Source: Streptococcus australis ATCC 700641 (GTDB lineage: Bacteria > Bacillota > Bacilli > Lactobacillales > Streptococcaceae). Taken from it: a stretch of 64,000 nt of DNA. The notes under the pieces were generated by a model. That model did not search any database. It saw only the letters and a program-made list of their open reading frames with translations, and was not told the DNA's origin. Numbering within the stretch: the first letter of the stretch is position 1; each line of letters starts with the position of its first letter. The stretch spans positions 103,188 to 167,187 of the forward strand of contig NZ_GL636091.1 in NCBI RefSeq assembly GCF_000186465.1. The letters are read 5' to 3'. A program made the position numbers and the translations under genes. This document shows, piece by piece, positions 53,294 through 63,976 of the stretch.

Positions 53294-54397
53294 ATGAAAA
53301 TCGCATGGAATGAAATTAAATACCAACCCAAGAAATTTATCTTGATTGAACTTCTCATTACCATTCTCATGTTTATGGTGGTGTTTTTATCCGGTCTGAC
53401 AAATGGACTGGGCCGTTCGGTATCGGCCCAAATCAATAACTATGGGGCCCTGCACTACATCCTTTCGACAGATTCAGAAGGGATTATCCCCTTTTCAACC
53501 ATTACGGCGAAAGATTTAGATGAGGTCCAAAAGATAGAAGGGATGGACTATTCTGGCTTGTCCATCCAGCGGGCAACCGTCTCAAAATCAGAGGATTCCA
53601 ACACCCTGGATATCACCTATTTCGCGACCGATAACAACGAAAAAGAGATCCTCAATCCAATCATGGAGGATACAGACATCAAGATCTCCGACCTAAAGAA
53701 AAACGAGGTCATTCTGGACCATTCTTTCAAAGAGGATGAGGGAATCCAAGTCGGCGATCAAGTGATCGACAAAACTTCTAAGCAAAAACTCAAGGTCGTG
53801 GCTTTCGCGAAAAATGCCAAATACGGCTACAGCGAGATTGGTTTTATCAGCTCGGATACCTACACAGGCATGCGGCAAAAAACAGATCCAAGCTATCAAT
53901 GGCAAGCCCAAACCCTTGTGACTAAGAAAAACATCCCTTCTAACGATCTAGCCAGCAACTTAATGGTGGCGGATAAGAAGCAAGTGATCGATAAAATCCC
54001 TGGCTACAAGGCTCAAAACCTGACGCTACGGATGATCACGTGGGTGCTACTACTCGCTTCTTCTGCTATCCTTGGGGTCTTCTTCTATATCCTCACCCTG
54101 CAAAAGTTAAAACAGTTTGGTGTCCTAAAGGCCATTGGCATGTCCATGAGCCAGATTACCTATGTCCAACTATCCCAGCTCACCATCATCTCCCTTATCG
54201 GAGTACTGCTGGGACTTGGCTTGGCAACCATAATGGCGCCATTTTTACCCAATAGCGTCCCTTCCTTTATGACCCTGAAAGACAATCTCATCATCTCGGT
54301 TAGCTTTATCCTGACCTCTATCTTGTGTGGTGCCTTGTCCCTTGTCAAAATCAAAAAAGTAGATCCAATCGAAGTCATTGGTGGAAATGGAGAATAA
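53294..54397 (+). CDS. FtsX/MacB-type ABC transporter permease (HrtB/DevC-like)
   Basis: A 367-residue permease with one N-terminal helix (FILIELLITILMFMVVFLSG), a large outside domain (residues about 40-225) and three C-terminal helices, ending VDPIEVIGG. Such systems export haem, peptides or lipophilic compounds. AAAGGAG precedes the ATG. Its stop lies one base before the ATPase start. Confidence 0.88.
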   Translation: MKIAWNEIKYQPKKFILIELLITILMFMVVFLSGLTNGLGRSVSAQINNYGALHYILSTDSEGIIPFSTITAKDLDEVQKIEGMDYSGLSIQRATVSKSEDSNTLDITYFATDNNEKEILNPIMEDTDIKISDLKKNEVILDHSFKEDEGIQVGDQVIDKTSKQKLKVVAFAKNAKYGYSEIGFISSDTYTGMRQKTDPSYQWQAQTLVTKKNIPSNDLASNLMVADKKQVIDKIPGYKAQNLTLRMITWVLLLASSAILGVFFYILTLQKLKQFGVLKAIGMSMSQITYVQLSQLTIISLIGVLLGLGLATIMAPFLPNSVPSFMTLKDNLIISVSFILTSILCGALSLVKIKKVDPIEVIGGNGE

Positions 54398-54398
54398 G

Positions 54399-55088
54399 AT
54401 GGCCATTATTGCATTAGAAAATATCAGAAAATCCTACGCCGATGGCAGCCAGATGCACCATGTCCTCAATCAGCTGAATTTAAGCGTCGAACCCAACGAA
54501 TTTGTCGCCATCTTGGGCCCTTCAGGATCTGGTAAATCCACTCTCTTAGCCATCGCTGGCTTGCTTTTGTCAGCAGACGAGGGGCGGATTTCTATCGCTG
54601 GCCAAGACCTAACCGGCCTCAACCAAGGCCAGTGGACGCAAAAACGGCTAGAATTGCTCGGCTTTATCTTTCAAGATCACCAGCTCCTCTCCTATATGAA
54701 AATCGGTGACCAGTTAGAACTGGTGGCCAAATTGAAGGGGGAAAAGGGCAAGAAAAAACGCCAAGAGGAAGTCAAGGCTTTGTTGGCAGATCTGGGCATC
54801 GAAGCTAGTTACCACCAATACCCGAATCAGATGTCCGGTGGGCAAAAACAACGGGCAGCCATCGCTCGAGCCTTCATCGGAAATCCACAGGTCATCTTGG
54901 CCGATGAACCAACGGCTAGCCTAGACCCAGACCGAGGGCAAGAAATCGCCCAGTTGATCCGGAAAGAAGTCAAATCCAAAAATAAGAGCGCTATCATGGT
55001 GACCCATGACCGCTCCATCCTGACCTATGTGGATACCATTTATGAATTAAAACATGGTCAATTGCTAAAGGTCGGACAGCTTGATTAA
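54399..55088 (+). CDS. ABC transporter ATP-binding protein (HrtA/DevA-like)
   Basis: A 229-residue MacB-class ATPase. Walker A GPSGSGKST, signature MSGGQKQRAAIAR, Walker B VILADEPTASLD and VTHD switch. The start at 54399 follows GGAGAATAAG; the ATG at 54378 lies inside the permease gene. It pairs with the permease upstream. The kinase gene converges on it across the repeat at 55093. Confidence 0.92.
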   Translation: MAIIALENIRKSYADGSQMHHVLNQLNLSVEPNEFVAILGPSGSGKSTLLAIAGLLLSADEGRISIAGQDLTGLNQGQWTQKRLELLGFIFQDHQLLSYMKIGDQLELVAKLKGEKGKKKRQEEVKALLADLGIEASYHQYPNQMSGGQKQRAAIARAFIGNPQVILADEPTASLDPDRGQEIAQLIRKEVKSKNKSAIMVTHDRSILTYVDTIYELKHGQLLKVGQLD

Positions 55089-55092
55089 ATAC

Positions 55093-55273
55093 AAAAAGAG
55101 GCTGGGACAAAAGTCCTAGCCTCTCAATTGTCTTTGCATTGTCGAGCAAGACGCAGTGGTTGAGTGGGCTCTACTACGCTGATTTCATCAGCTTTTATAG
55201 CCCTACTCAACTGTGCGGAGGTGGGACGACGAAATCGAATTCTAACGAATTACCGATTTCTGTCCCACTCTCT
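55093..55273 (+). repeat. Three-stem intergenic repeat, copy C (complete, 181 bases)
   Basis: Stem 1 is GAGGCTGGGAC/GTCCTAGCCTC (55098-55123). Stem 2 is GTTGAGT...ACTCAAC (55159-55211) with an inner GCTGA/TCAGC hairpin. Stem 3 is GTGGGAC/GTCCCAC (55221-55268). It sits between two converging genes and may terminate both. Confidence 0.85.
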
Positions 55274-55279
55274 ATTTTT

Positions 55280-56605
55280 TTATTCTTGAGGATCTTTGGG
55301 CAGTTCCATACGGAAGCGTAAGCCCATAGCTGTTTTATCAAATTGGTAGGCCAATTCTTCATGGTCCAGCAAGTGTTGGACCACAAAGAGTCCCAAGCCA
55401 CCTTCCTTCTTCTGGCGGCTAGCGGTCATTGGCATCTCAGCGGTCTCTACCATTTCTTGGCTGGTATTTTCAACTGCCAAGTGCGTCCCTTCTTCTTCGA
55501 GACGGAGCTGGATCTCTCCACCGGCATCCGAATGCTTGACGGCATTACTAATGACATTTGAGAGAACCAATTTCAGAATGGCTGGGTCCATATAAACTGC
55601 TTTGTCAGCGATTTGATTGTCAATCGTGAGCGCGCGGGATTGAGCCAAGACCTTGTACTGGTCGAGGATCTGCTCTAAGACTTGGTCCAGCTGGATCCAC
55701 TCCTTGTCTCCGGCTAGTTCTTGGACAGAGGACAGAGATAGAATTTCCAGGACAATCTGGTTCATCTCATCGACGATATCGAGAGAGACCGACAGATAGC
55801 GGTCCCGATCCTTGTAACGGCCGATCTTATCCCGCATATTTTCTAGGATAATCTTCAAGCTGGCCAGAGGCGTCTTGAGCTCATGCGAAGCCCCTCTTAG
55901 AAATTCGACCTTCATCTGCTCCAACTTCAGATTTTCCTGTTTCTGCTGCTCTAGATTGTCGATCACCTCTAAAAGATGATGATAGAGGTCGTTGATCTGT
56001 TGCTTGAGAACGCCAATCTCATCCTGCGAATGAATGGGAAGACTAGCTGTCCGATCCAGCCGTTTCATCCTCTTGGTCATCTGCTTGATTTCAAGGATCG
56101 GAGCAGAAATCATGCGGGCATAGAGATAGGAGGCAATTAGCGACAGAACAAAGGAAGCAAGGAGACTATAGGGAAGAAATCCCAGACTGATGTCCCGCGC
56201 TTCCTTTTGCGAATCGATAGTCGCTAAGAATTGCAAGGTCAAGTCTTTCCCCTCTTTGGTCTGAATCTTTCGCTCTTCAATGACCAGGGAATTGTTCTGG
56301 CTATCAGGGTTCACGAGCAGGTCATCCTTGACCTCTAGGGCATTTTGTTTTTCCTTGCCCTTGATCGAGACCTTGATATCATTGGTCTTGGAATAAAGGT
56401 CGATGACCGACTCAATGGTCCCTTCTTCCTGGCCCTGGAAACTCTTAGCCAGGGCTTGCGATTTCTTCAAAATCGTCTGGCGCTGGGACTCGATATAGGT
56501 CGATGGAAAAATAAAGTAAACCGAAGCATGTAGAAGGATAACTAAGCTACTAAAAAGGGCAAAGGTGATCAGAAAGATTTTTGCAAAGATACTCCGTTTG
56601 GTCAT
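55280..56605 (-). CDS. vncS: Sensor histidine kinase, VncS-like
   Basis: A 441-residue kinase. Two helices (about 8-30 and 145-167) enclose an outside sensor domain, then a HAMP region. The H-box is GASHELKTPLASLKI, and N-box and G-box follow (NVISNAVKHSDAG; KEGGLGLFVV). It overlaps the response regulator gene by four bases. Order and sizes match the pneumococcal vncS position downstream of vncR. Confidence 0.9.
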   Translation of the reverse strand: MTKRSIFAKIFLITFALFSSLVILLHASVYFIFPSTYIESQRQTILKKSQALAKSFQGQEEGTIESVIDLYSKTNDIKVSIKGKEKQNALEVKDDLLVNPDSQNNSLVIEERKIQTKEGKDLTLQFLATIDSQKEARDISLGFLPYSLLASFVLSLIASYLYARMISAPILEIKQMTKRMKRLDRTASLPIHSQDEIGVLKQQINDLYHHLLEVIDNLEQQKQENLKLEQMKVEFLRGASHELKTPLASLKIILENMRDKIGRYKDRDRYLSVSLDIVDEMNQIVLEILSLSSVQELAGDKEWIQLDQVLEQILDQYKVLAQSRALTIDNQIADKAVYMDPAILKLVLSNVISNAVKHSDAGGEIQLRLEEEGTHLAVENTSQEMVETAEMPMTASRQKKEGGLGLFVVQHLLDHEELAYQFDKTAMGLRFRMELPKDPQE

Positions 56606-57255
56606 GGCCTCTCCAATTTATAGCCGACATTGCGTACCGTAACGATACAGTCCAGCTCCAGTTTTTTTCGTAGTTCCTTGATATAGACATCGATCACCCG
56701 GTCAAAAGGAATCTCCTCCGTCTCCTTCCAGACGGCATCGAGAATCTGAGAGCGGGTCCGGGCCTTGCCCTCATGCTGGAGCAAGTATTCCAAGATTTCC
56801 AACTCCTTGGCATTCATGGAAATGGCTTGGCCTGCTAGGCTGGCTGTGTAGCTCTCAAAATCCACCCGTGCCTCTCCATAGGTGAAGACCCGTGAAGGTT
56901 GAAGCTTTTTAAAAATAGCTTCGATACGGACCTTTAAGAGGGACAAGGAGAAGGGTTTTTCCAGGTAGCCATCTGCCAACTCTCCAAAGGCTGTCAACTT
57001 ATAGTCCTCGTCATGGAAGGCCGTTAGCATCAGGACAGGGACTGAGCTGGTCTTCCGGATGGTCTTGAGGACTTCCAAGCCATTAAGGATAGGAAGCTGG
57101 ATGTCCAGCAAGACTAGATCCGGCGCTTCTCTGTGAAAGAGGTCCAGGGCCTCCTGCCCATCGCCTGCTTCAAAGACCTCATTGCCACATTCCATGAGAT
57201 AGTCGCTCATCCCTTCTCGAATCAGGACTTCATCTTCTACGATTAGTATCTTCAT
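56602..57255 (-). CDS. vncR: Response regulator, VncR-like (OmpR family)
   Basis: A 217-residue regulator. The receiver has Asp in VLLDIQLPILNG, Thr in MLTAF and Lys in YLEKPFS, followed by a winged helix ending VIDVYIKELRKKL. It lies 70 bases after the last permease and overlaps the kinase gene. Confidence 0.92.
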   Translation of the reverse strand: MKILIVEDEVLIREGMSDYLMECGNEVFEAGDGQEALDLFHREAPDLVLLDIQLPILNGLEVLKTIRKTSSVPVLMLTAFHDEDYKLTAFGELADGYLEKPFSLSLLKVRIEAIFKKLQPSRVFTYGEARVDFESYTASLAGQAISMNAKELEILEYLLQHEGKARTRSQILDAVWKETEEIPFDRVIDVYIKELRKKLELDCIVTVRNVGYKLERP

Positions 57256-57325
57256 ACACTTTCCTTTTTATCTAAGAAACTTCTACCTCCTATTATACCC
57301 TATTTCTATTTTAGGAAACAATCTC

Positions 57326-58702
57326 TTATTCGACATCCACCAAGAGTTCCTTCGGTTTCTTATGCAAGAGCCATTGTGAAGAAAGGATGGATACGAGAAT
57401 CAAGAGAAGCCCACCGACCAACACAATCACGAGCAATTGGCTCGGTTGGATATCCATATGGATATCTGTCAGGGTCTTACTGAAGCTTTCCGCCTCAGCT
57501 CCTCCACCAAGGTTGGCTGCAGAGGATTCTTGAGCCATTTGTTTGGCAATGCCACTGGTGACGTTTTTGAGCACCGTATCTCCCACTGCTTTGGCAAGAA
57601 GCCCTGCGACTCCATAGGAGAGGAGGAAGGCGGGGATGGAAATCATGACCAATTCTGCCACAAATTGTCCCGCAATCTGTACCTTAGAAAGTCCTAGAGC
57701 CAACAAGATACCAACTTCTCTGCGACGGGCATTGAGCCACAAGACAAGGAGAAGGGTGAGAAGCAAGCTAGCAAAGATGAGGCTGCCGATAAATAAGTAG
57801 TTCGCCACTTGGAACATACTGCTGATCGATTTTTGCAAGGCTGGGTAGTTCGAAGAGCTCTTAACCAAATCATAGTAATTCCATGGGATATCCAAGGCTT
57901 TGATTTTTTCGATCAATTTATCCAGGTCCTGATCCCCTTTTGCAAAGAAGGTCGCATCCTCATAGGTAGCTGTTTGAACGGTATTGCCATAGAGTTTGGC
58001 AGCTGTATCCAGGTCAGAAATGAGGGTATCTTCATACAACTCTTGGGCGTAAGTTAGAGGAGCTTGGTTCTTCCCTGAGAACAAGCCTTTAATGGTCACT
58101 TCGACGGTTTCATTAGCCCCTTTTTCATTGTCAGCATCGTAGAGGTTAGACTTGAGACGTACCTTATCGCCCACCTTGAGACCATTCTTTTTCGCCAAAT
58201 CTTCGTGCATGAGGATTTGGTTTTTGTCCTTATCGGTCAGATGCTCTCCTTGGACCAGCTTGTAGGCTCCTGAGACAAATTTATCTTCTTTTGAAGAATC
58301 ATTGACCCCTGTCACCATCAAGGTATTTTTGAAGTGCTTAGCCCGCTCTGGAGATTGATTTTGCAGGGTTTCTTCGGTCTCAATGATCTCGTGGTCTAGG
58401 ATATCGGCGATGGCATTGATCCGCTTGATGGAGGAGGTGATCCCCTCTACCTGGCTGATTTTCTCGATATCTTCTCCTCTGAGATTCCCAGCTCCCCGAG
58501 GGGTTCCCGGATTGGTCCGGCGATTGATCTGCATCGAGAAGCTATTGGTGATGGATCCCAGACTTTCCGATGAAGCTTTTTGGGTTGCACCCTTCATGGA
58601 GAGTCCGATCAAGCTCAAAGTCCCCATGAGGAGAATAATGGCAAAGAGCAAGAGAGACTTGGGCCATTTACGTGTGATATAAGCAAAAGCATTTCGCGAC
58701 AT
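57326..58702 (-). CDS. vex3: FtsX-type ABC permease, Vexp3-like
   Basis: A 458-residue permease: one N-terminal helix, a large extracytoplasmic domain (residues about 45-290) and three C-terminal helices, ending KPKELLVDVE. Length equals pneumococcal Vexp3 within a few residues. AAGGAGGG precedes the ATG. It works with the ATPase and the first permease as an asymmetric transporter; the substrate is unknown. Confidence 0.9.
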   Translation of the reverse strand: MSRNAFAYITRKWPKSLLLFAIILLMGTLSLIGLSMKGATQKASSESLGSITNSFSMQINRRTNPGTPRGAGNLRGEDIEKISQVEGITSSIKRINAIADILDHEIIETEETLQNQSPERAKHFKNTLMVTGVNDSSKEDKFVSGAYKLVQGEHLTDKDKNQILMHEDLAKKNGLKVGDKVRLKSNLYDADNEKGANETVEVTIKGLFSGKNQAPLTYAQELYEDTLISDLDTAAKLYGNTVQTATYEDATFFAKGDQDLDKLIEKIKALDIPWNYYDLVKSSSNYPALQKSISSMFQVANYLFIGSLIFASLLLTLLLVLWLNARRREVGILLALGLSKVQIAGQFVAELVMISIPAFLLSYGVAGLLAKAVGDTVLKNVTSGIAKQMAQESSAANLGGGAEAESFSKTLTDIHMDIQPSQLLVIVLVGGLLLILVSILSSQWLLHKKPKELLVDVE

Positions 58703-58714
58703 AGCATTCCCTCC

Positions 58715-59347
58715 TTATTTGCTCTTCTCAATGAGGCTACGACGACTCAATTCCAAGACCACATCGGAGGCCTCTGCCACTTCCTTACTGTGGGTGACGA
58801 CGATAACACATTTTTGGCGTTCCTTGGCCAATTTCTTCAAAATGGCAATGATATCACCTGCTGTCTGTTCGTCTAGGTTTCCCGTCGGCTCATCAGCCAA
58901 GATGACAGGTGCTTCTGAAACGAGCGCACGCGCAATGGCCACCCGTTGCTGTTGCCCTCCAGACAATTGAAGGACATTGCGTTTGATTTGCGTTTCGTCC
59001 AATCCCAATTCCAAGAGAATCTCTTTCCCAGCTTGTTTGTTGACCAGACGGACATTTTCAAGTGGCGTCAAATAATCAATCAAATTGTAATTCTGAAAGA
59101 CTAGGGAGACATGGTGCTTGCGGTGGTAGCTAGACCCTTTGGTCTGGATGTCCTCCCCATCAAAGAGAACCTGTCCCTTTTTGGGATTATCCAAACCAGC
59201 CAAGAGGGAGAGGAGGGTTGATTTCCCAGTTCCCGACTGGCCAATAATACTGTAAAATGTCCCATTTTCGAACTGATAGTTCACATTTGAGAGGATATCT
59301 TCACTATAGCTTTGGTAACTATAGGCTACATTCTTGAGTTCTAACAT
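58715..59347 (-). CDS. vex2: ABC ATP-binding protein, Vexp2-like
   Basis: A 210-residue ATPase (213 if the ATG at 59356 is used). Walker A GQSGTGKST, signature LSGGQQQRVAIAR, Walker B VILADEPTGNLD and VTHS switch. AAGGAG is nine bases from the chosen start but only two from the other. It lies between the two permease genes, the vex1-vex2-vex3 order. Confidence 0.92.
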   Translation of the reverse strand: MLELKNVAYSYQSYSEDILSNVNYQFENGTFYSIIGQSGTGKSTLLSLLAGLDNPKKGQVLFDGEDIQTKGSSYHRKHHVSLVFQNYNLIDYLTPLENVRLVNKQAGKEILLELGLDETQIKRNVLQLSGGQQQRVAIARALVSEAPVILADEPTGNLDEQTAGDIIAILKKLAKERQKCVIVVTHSKEVAEASDVVLELSRRSLIEKSK

Positions 59348-59362
59348 ATGTGTCATTTCTCC

Positions 59363-60628
59363 TTAACTCATTTTTGTTAATATTTCTTTTGGGGTCTTGC
59401 GCCAGATCATGCCGGTAGTTACACCGAGCGACAGAAGGATCAAGCACAAGAGGCTAGCATAGGCGATTCCTAAGGAAAGGCCTTGAGGGATTTGGTTGAG
59501 CAAGTCTAGGGTCTGCTGTTGACCGGTCTGTCCGACAAACTGCTCTAAGAAACGATGGCTGACCATCCGCCCGATGAGAAAGGCTGGGATCACCGCTAGT
59601 AAGGATACCAGCACCACCTCCAAGAGGAACTGTCTAAAGATCCGGCCCTTGCTCTTCCCAATGGATAAGAGCACCCCGATTTCATGGATCCGCTCCCGTG
59701 TCCAGAGACTGAGTAAGAGCGATAGGGCACCGGCTCCAGTCACTAGGAGGACGATCATCATGATTCTTACTAGCCCTTCTAGTGTCTGAGAGGATTCCTT
59801 CATCTGGTCAAAGGCCTTGCGATCTTCGACCACGCGCAGAGATTGCCAATCCAGATCCAAGCTTTTAACTTGCTTCAAGAGGGCATCGATTTTCTCAGGA
59901 TCTTTGACTCCAAAGGTGACCTGGGTCACTTCTTGCTGACTGAGACCTAAGAGCTTGGTCGCATCCTCATAAGGGAGGTAGACTTGATTCTCACTCAGAT
60001 CAGAGGTCATTCCTGTAAATTTTTCCTGTTTCTTACCTGAAAAGATCCCAACGATTTCAAAGGTTTGCTCTTTGGCAGGAGTCTCTCCCATCTGAAAGCT
60101 GGATAAGGTCAAAGAATCTCCGACCTTTAGCTTGTTCTTCTTAGCCAACTCTTGGTGGATCAAGATCTGCCCGCGAGCCTTGTCGGATAAGTGCTTGCCT
60201 TGCACCAGTTGGAAACTGCCACTTCGAAAATCCAGGTGTTGATCTGTTTTCTGGGTAAAGACAGCGCCTAGCGCTTGCTTGGCTTCCTGACCCAGATCCT
60301 CCCGCTCTACCGACTGCTGTCCAGTCACCGCTTCTTTATCAAGAATACGAACGGGGCTTTCATATTGTGGGACCATGGATCCTACCCCAGCTAATTGCTG
60401 CACTTTTTTAGCCTCCTTCAGAGCAAAGGGAGTATCCCCTTGTTTACTGGTCAGGGCAAAACTGGTCCCAGCCGACTGCTTGATATGATCCTCCAGCCTT
60501 CCTCCCACTTGCATCAGTGAAAAACAGAAATACAAGCAAGAGAGGATCAAGAGGAGAATCAGAAAGAGGACCAGATTCCTCGTTCTTTTTCGAGAAATAT
60601 AGGCGATTGCCTGTTGCAAGAGAAACAT
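59363..60628 (-). CDS. vex1: FtsX-type ABC permease, Vexp1-like
   Basis: A 421-residue permease: an N-terminal helix (LVLFLILLLILSCLYFCFSL), an outside domain and three C-terminal helices, ending RKTPKEILTKMS. GGAGGTAGGAG precedes the ATG. It is the first large gene of the five-gene minus-strand operon and is preceded by a short open frame in the place where pneumococcus has pep27. Confidence 0.9.
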   Translation of the reverse strand: MFLLQQAIAYISRKRTRNLVLFLILLLILSCLYFCFSLMQVGGRLEDHIKQSAGTSFALTSKQGDTPFALKEAKKVQQLAGVGSMVPQYESPVRILDKEAVTGQQSVEREDLGQEAKQALGAVFTQKTDQHLDFRSGSFQLVQGKHLSDKARGQILIHQELAKKNKLKVGDSLTLSSFQMGETPAKEQTFEIVGIFSGKKQEKFTGMTSDLSENQVYLPYEDATKLLGLSQQEVTQVTFGVKDPEKIDALLKQVKSLDLDWQSLRVVEDRKAFDQMKESSQTLEGLVRIMMIVLLVTGAGALSLLLSLWTRERIHEIGVLLSIGKSKGRIFRQFLLEVVLVSLLAVIPAFLIGRMVSHRFLEQFVGQTGQQQTLDLLNQIPQGLSLGIAYASLLCLILLSLGVTTGMIWRKTPKEILTKMS

Positions 60629-60631
60629 CTC

Positions 60632-60694
60632 CTACCTCCATCTAAAAGAAAGACTCCCCAGTTTATTGATAGCAACTGGGCTCGCTTTCATCAT
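60632..60694 (-). CDS. Candidate 20-aa peptide in the pep27 position
   Basis: A short frame MMKASPVAINKLGSLSFRWR ends three bases before the vex1 ATG; its stop lies in the vex1 ribosome site, so translation could be coupled. It is cationic, as Pep27 is, but I see no sequence similarity. Its own ribosome site is poor, and the start is 12 bases after a TATAAT. Confidence 0.3.
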   Translation of the reverse strand: MMKASPVAINKLGSLSFRWR

Positions 60695-60705
60695 TTGTTG
60701 CTTTC

Positions 60706-60711
60706 ATTATA
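60706..60711 (-). promoter_or_regulatory. -10 box of the vex/vnc operon
   Basis: TATAAT on the minus strand, 78 bases ahead of the vex1 ATG. No good -35; activation by the response regulator is possible. Confidence 0.45.
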
Positions 60712-60744
60712 GAGGAGAAATGTGAAATGTTTATGAAATAGAAA

Positions 60745-60772
60745 AAAACTCTCCCAGAAAAATCTGGAAGAG
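60745..60772 (-). terminator. Orphan minus-strand terminator upstream of vex1
   Basis: CTCTTCCAGA/CTGGGAGAG-type hairpin with seven T on the minus strand. No gene precedes it within 500 bases on that strand, so it may end an unannotated small RNA or a read-through transcript. Apart from this, 60780-61290 holds nothing I can call; it is AT-rich with only short frames. Confidence 0.5.
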
Positions 60773-61292
60773 CCTTAGCAAGGGGTGGATGAAAAAGTTT
60801 AATATGAAAAAGGTCGATAAAAATTAAGAATCAAAAAGTTTTAATTTGTTCGATCAAGTTTTTGTCTTTAGACATGTATGTGGGAAGTATTCCCCCCTTG
60901 CTCTATTGTAGAACAATTATCTACTTCCTATAGTTTAACGCATCTTTGTTACAAAATAAAGGATTTTGTATTGCAATTTCATTCCAAATATCGAACAGGC
61001 AGGTTACTTCAAAATATCTACTATCTATCTACCTGCTTCAAAGGGTATCATCCCCGTGATTTCACTATATGTAAACAAAAACCCGCACCTCAAATGACTG
61101 CTCTGATCCTTCTCGGATTAATCCTAGTTTCGTCAAGAAAGGAAACCGATCTGTAGAAAAAACAGATTCCAGCTAAATTTATTTCACAAACTGTTGCAAT
61201 ATATATAAATATGCATCCTCTCTTCATAAAGAAGAGATTAAAGCAACCCGTTTGTCCTATGATTAGTCGAAAATTGAAAAGATTCTACTAAC

Positions 61293-61371
61293 CCCTTTGA
61301 GCTAGTAAGATGATTAGGTAGGCCGCAACATAGCGGTTGGCGTCAAATGATTAGAGGCGAAGCCTCAATCA
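61293..61371 (-). repeat. 79-base structured repeat, copy 1
   Basis: Shared with 61535-61613. It contains CCGC/GCGG and TGATTAGAGGC/GCCTCAATCA hairpins. It lies downstream of groEL. Confidence 0.7.
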
Positions 61372-61395
61372 AGCACACAGATTACGACAGAAAAT

Positions 61396-61420
61396 AAAGA
61401 AGGCCGATAATGCCTTCTTT
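61396..61420. terminator. Bidirectional hairpin between the two repeat copies
   Basis: AAAGAAGGC/GCCTTCTTT with T-rich flanks. Confidence 0.6.
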
Positions 61421-61510
61421 GTTTTCTTAGTATGACACTTCGGCAAGGCACCATAGTGCTTGCCATAAACTACAAATCCACCTAATACATTGACACGGGG
61501 TTACGACGTG

Positions 61511-61540
61511 AAAAGGGAGGAACGATACTTTCCTCCCTTT
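61511..61540 (-). terminator. Terminator of the groESL operon
   Basis: AAAGGGAGGA/TCCTCCCTTT with a T run on the minus strand, about 85 bases past the groEL stop. Confidence 0.75.
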
Positions 61541-61613
61541 GAGCTAGTAAGACGTTTAGCCAAACCGCCTGATAGCGGTTGGCGTCAAATGATTAGAAGC
61601 ATAGCTTCAATCA
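61535..61613 (-). repeat. 79-base structured repeat, copy 2
   Basis: Same layout as copy 1. The second hairpin reads TGATTAGAAGC/GCTTCAATCA, so one base pair has changed from G-C to A-T on both sides. It forms the start of the groEL 3' untranslated region. Confidence 0.7.
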
Positions 61614-61624
61614 TTTGTAACGTG

Positions 61625-63555
<1,931 letters not shown>

Positions 63556-63577
63556 ATCGTTCCTCCATTCCTGTATT

Positions 63578-63604
63578 TTAGCACTCTTTTATATCGAGTG
63601 CTAA
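63578..63604. promoter_or_regulatory. CIRCE operator (HrcA)
   Basis: TTAGCACTC, nine bases, GAGTGCTAA: a perfect 27-base CIRCE between promoter and groES start. HrcA represses here until heat shock. Confidence 0.97.
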
Positions 63605-63615
63605 CTCATGTTTCT

Positions 63616-63643
63616 ATTGTATCACTTGGTCAAAAATAGTCAA
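63616..63643 (-). promoter_or_regulatory. groESL promoter
   Basis: On the minus strand TTGACT (63638-63643), 16 bases, TACAAT (63616-63621) with TGA before it; CIRCE follows directly. Confidence 0.7.
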
Positions 63644-63644
63644 G

Positions 63645-63674
63645 AAAAAAACACCTCAATCTCTTCGAAGTGCT
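63645..63674 (-). terminator. Terminator of the small membrane protein gene
   Basis: CACTTC/GAGGTG (one G-U) with seven T on the minus strand, just past the stop at 63683. Confidence 0.65.
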
Positions 63675-63682
63675 TTCGATTT

Positions 63683-63976
63683 TTAGCCAACCAAATTCAA
63701 CTTTTGTTGGTAAGCTTGGATGACTTTTTGCAAGTTGGCTCGACCACGATACATCCCATAGCCCACTAGCAACATCCCTACTAGCCCAAATAGGGCTATC
63801 AAGCTACCTAAGATCAAAAATAGTAGAGAAGTTTTGTGAAAGAAATAAATCAGCAGTCCACCAATACTGGCCATGAGAAAGAGCACACTAAACCAGCGAC
63901 CCAAGTTTTCCAACATATGGCGTTGGTAGCGAATTTCCGTCTCATACCCCTTTATTAATTCTTGTCTGGTGTGCAT
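63683..63976 (-). CDS. Small two-helix membrane protein, hypothetical
   Basis: A 97-residue protein with a charged N-terminus (ELIKGYETEIRYQRHM), two helices (about 30-47 and 52-72) and a basic tail. GGAGG sets the start at 63976. I do not recognise a family; it ends before groES on the same strand. Confidence 0.7.
   Translation of the reverse strand: MHTRQELIKGYETEIRYQRHMLENLGRWFSVLFLMASIGGLLIYFFHKTSLLFLILGSLIALFGLVGMLLVGYGMYRGRANLQKVIQAYQQKLNLVG

Noticed and set aside
60878..61156. 92-codon plus-strand frame between vex1 and groEL
   Set aside because: No ribosome site or promoter, low-complexity Ser/Tyr/Leu composition and no recognisable motif.
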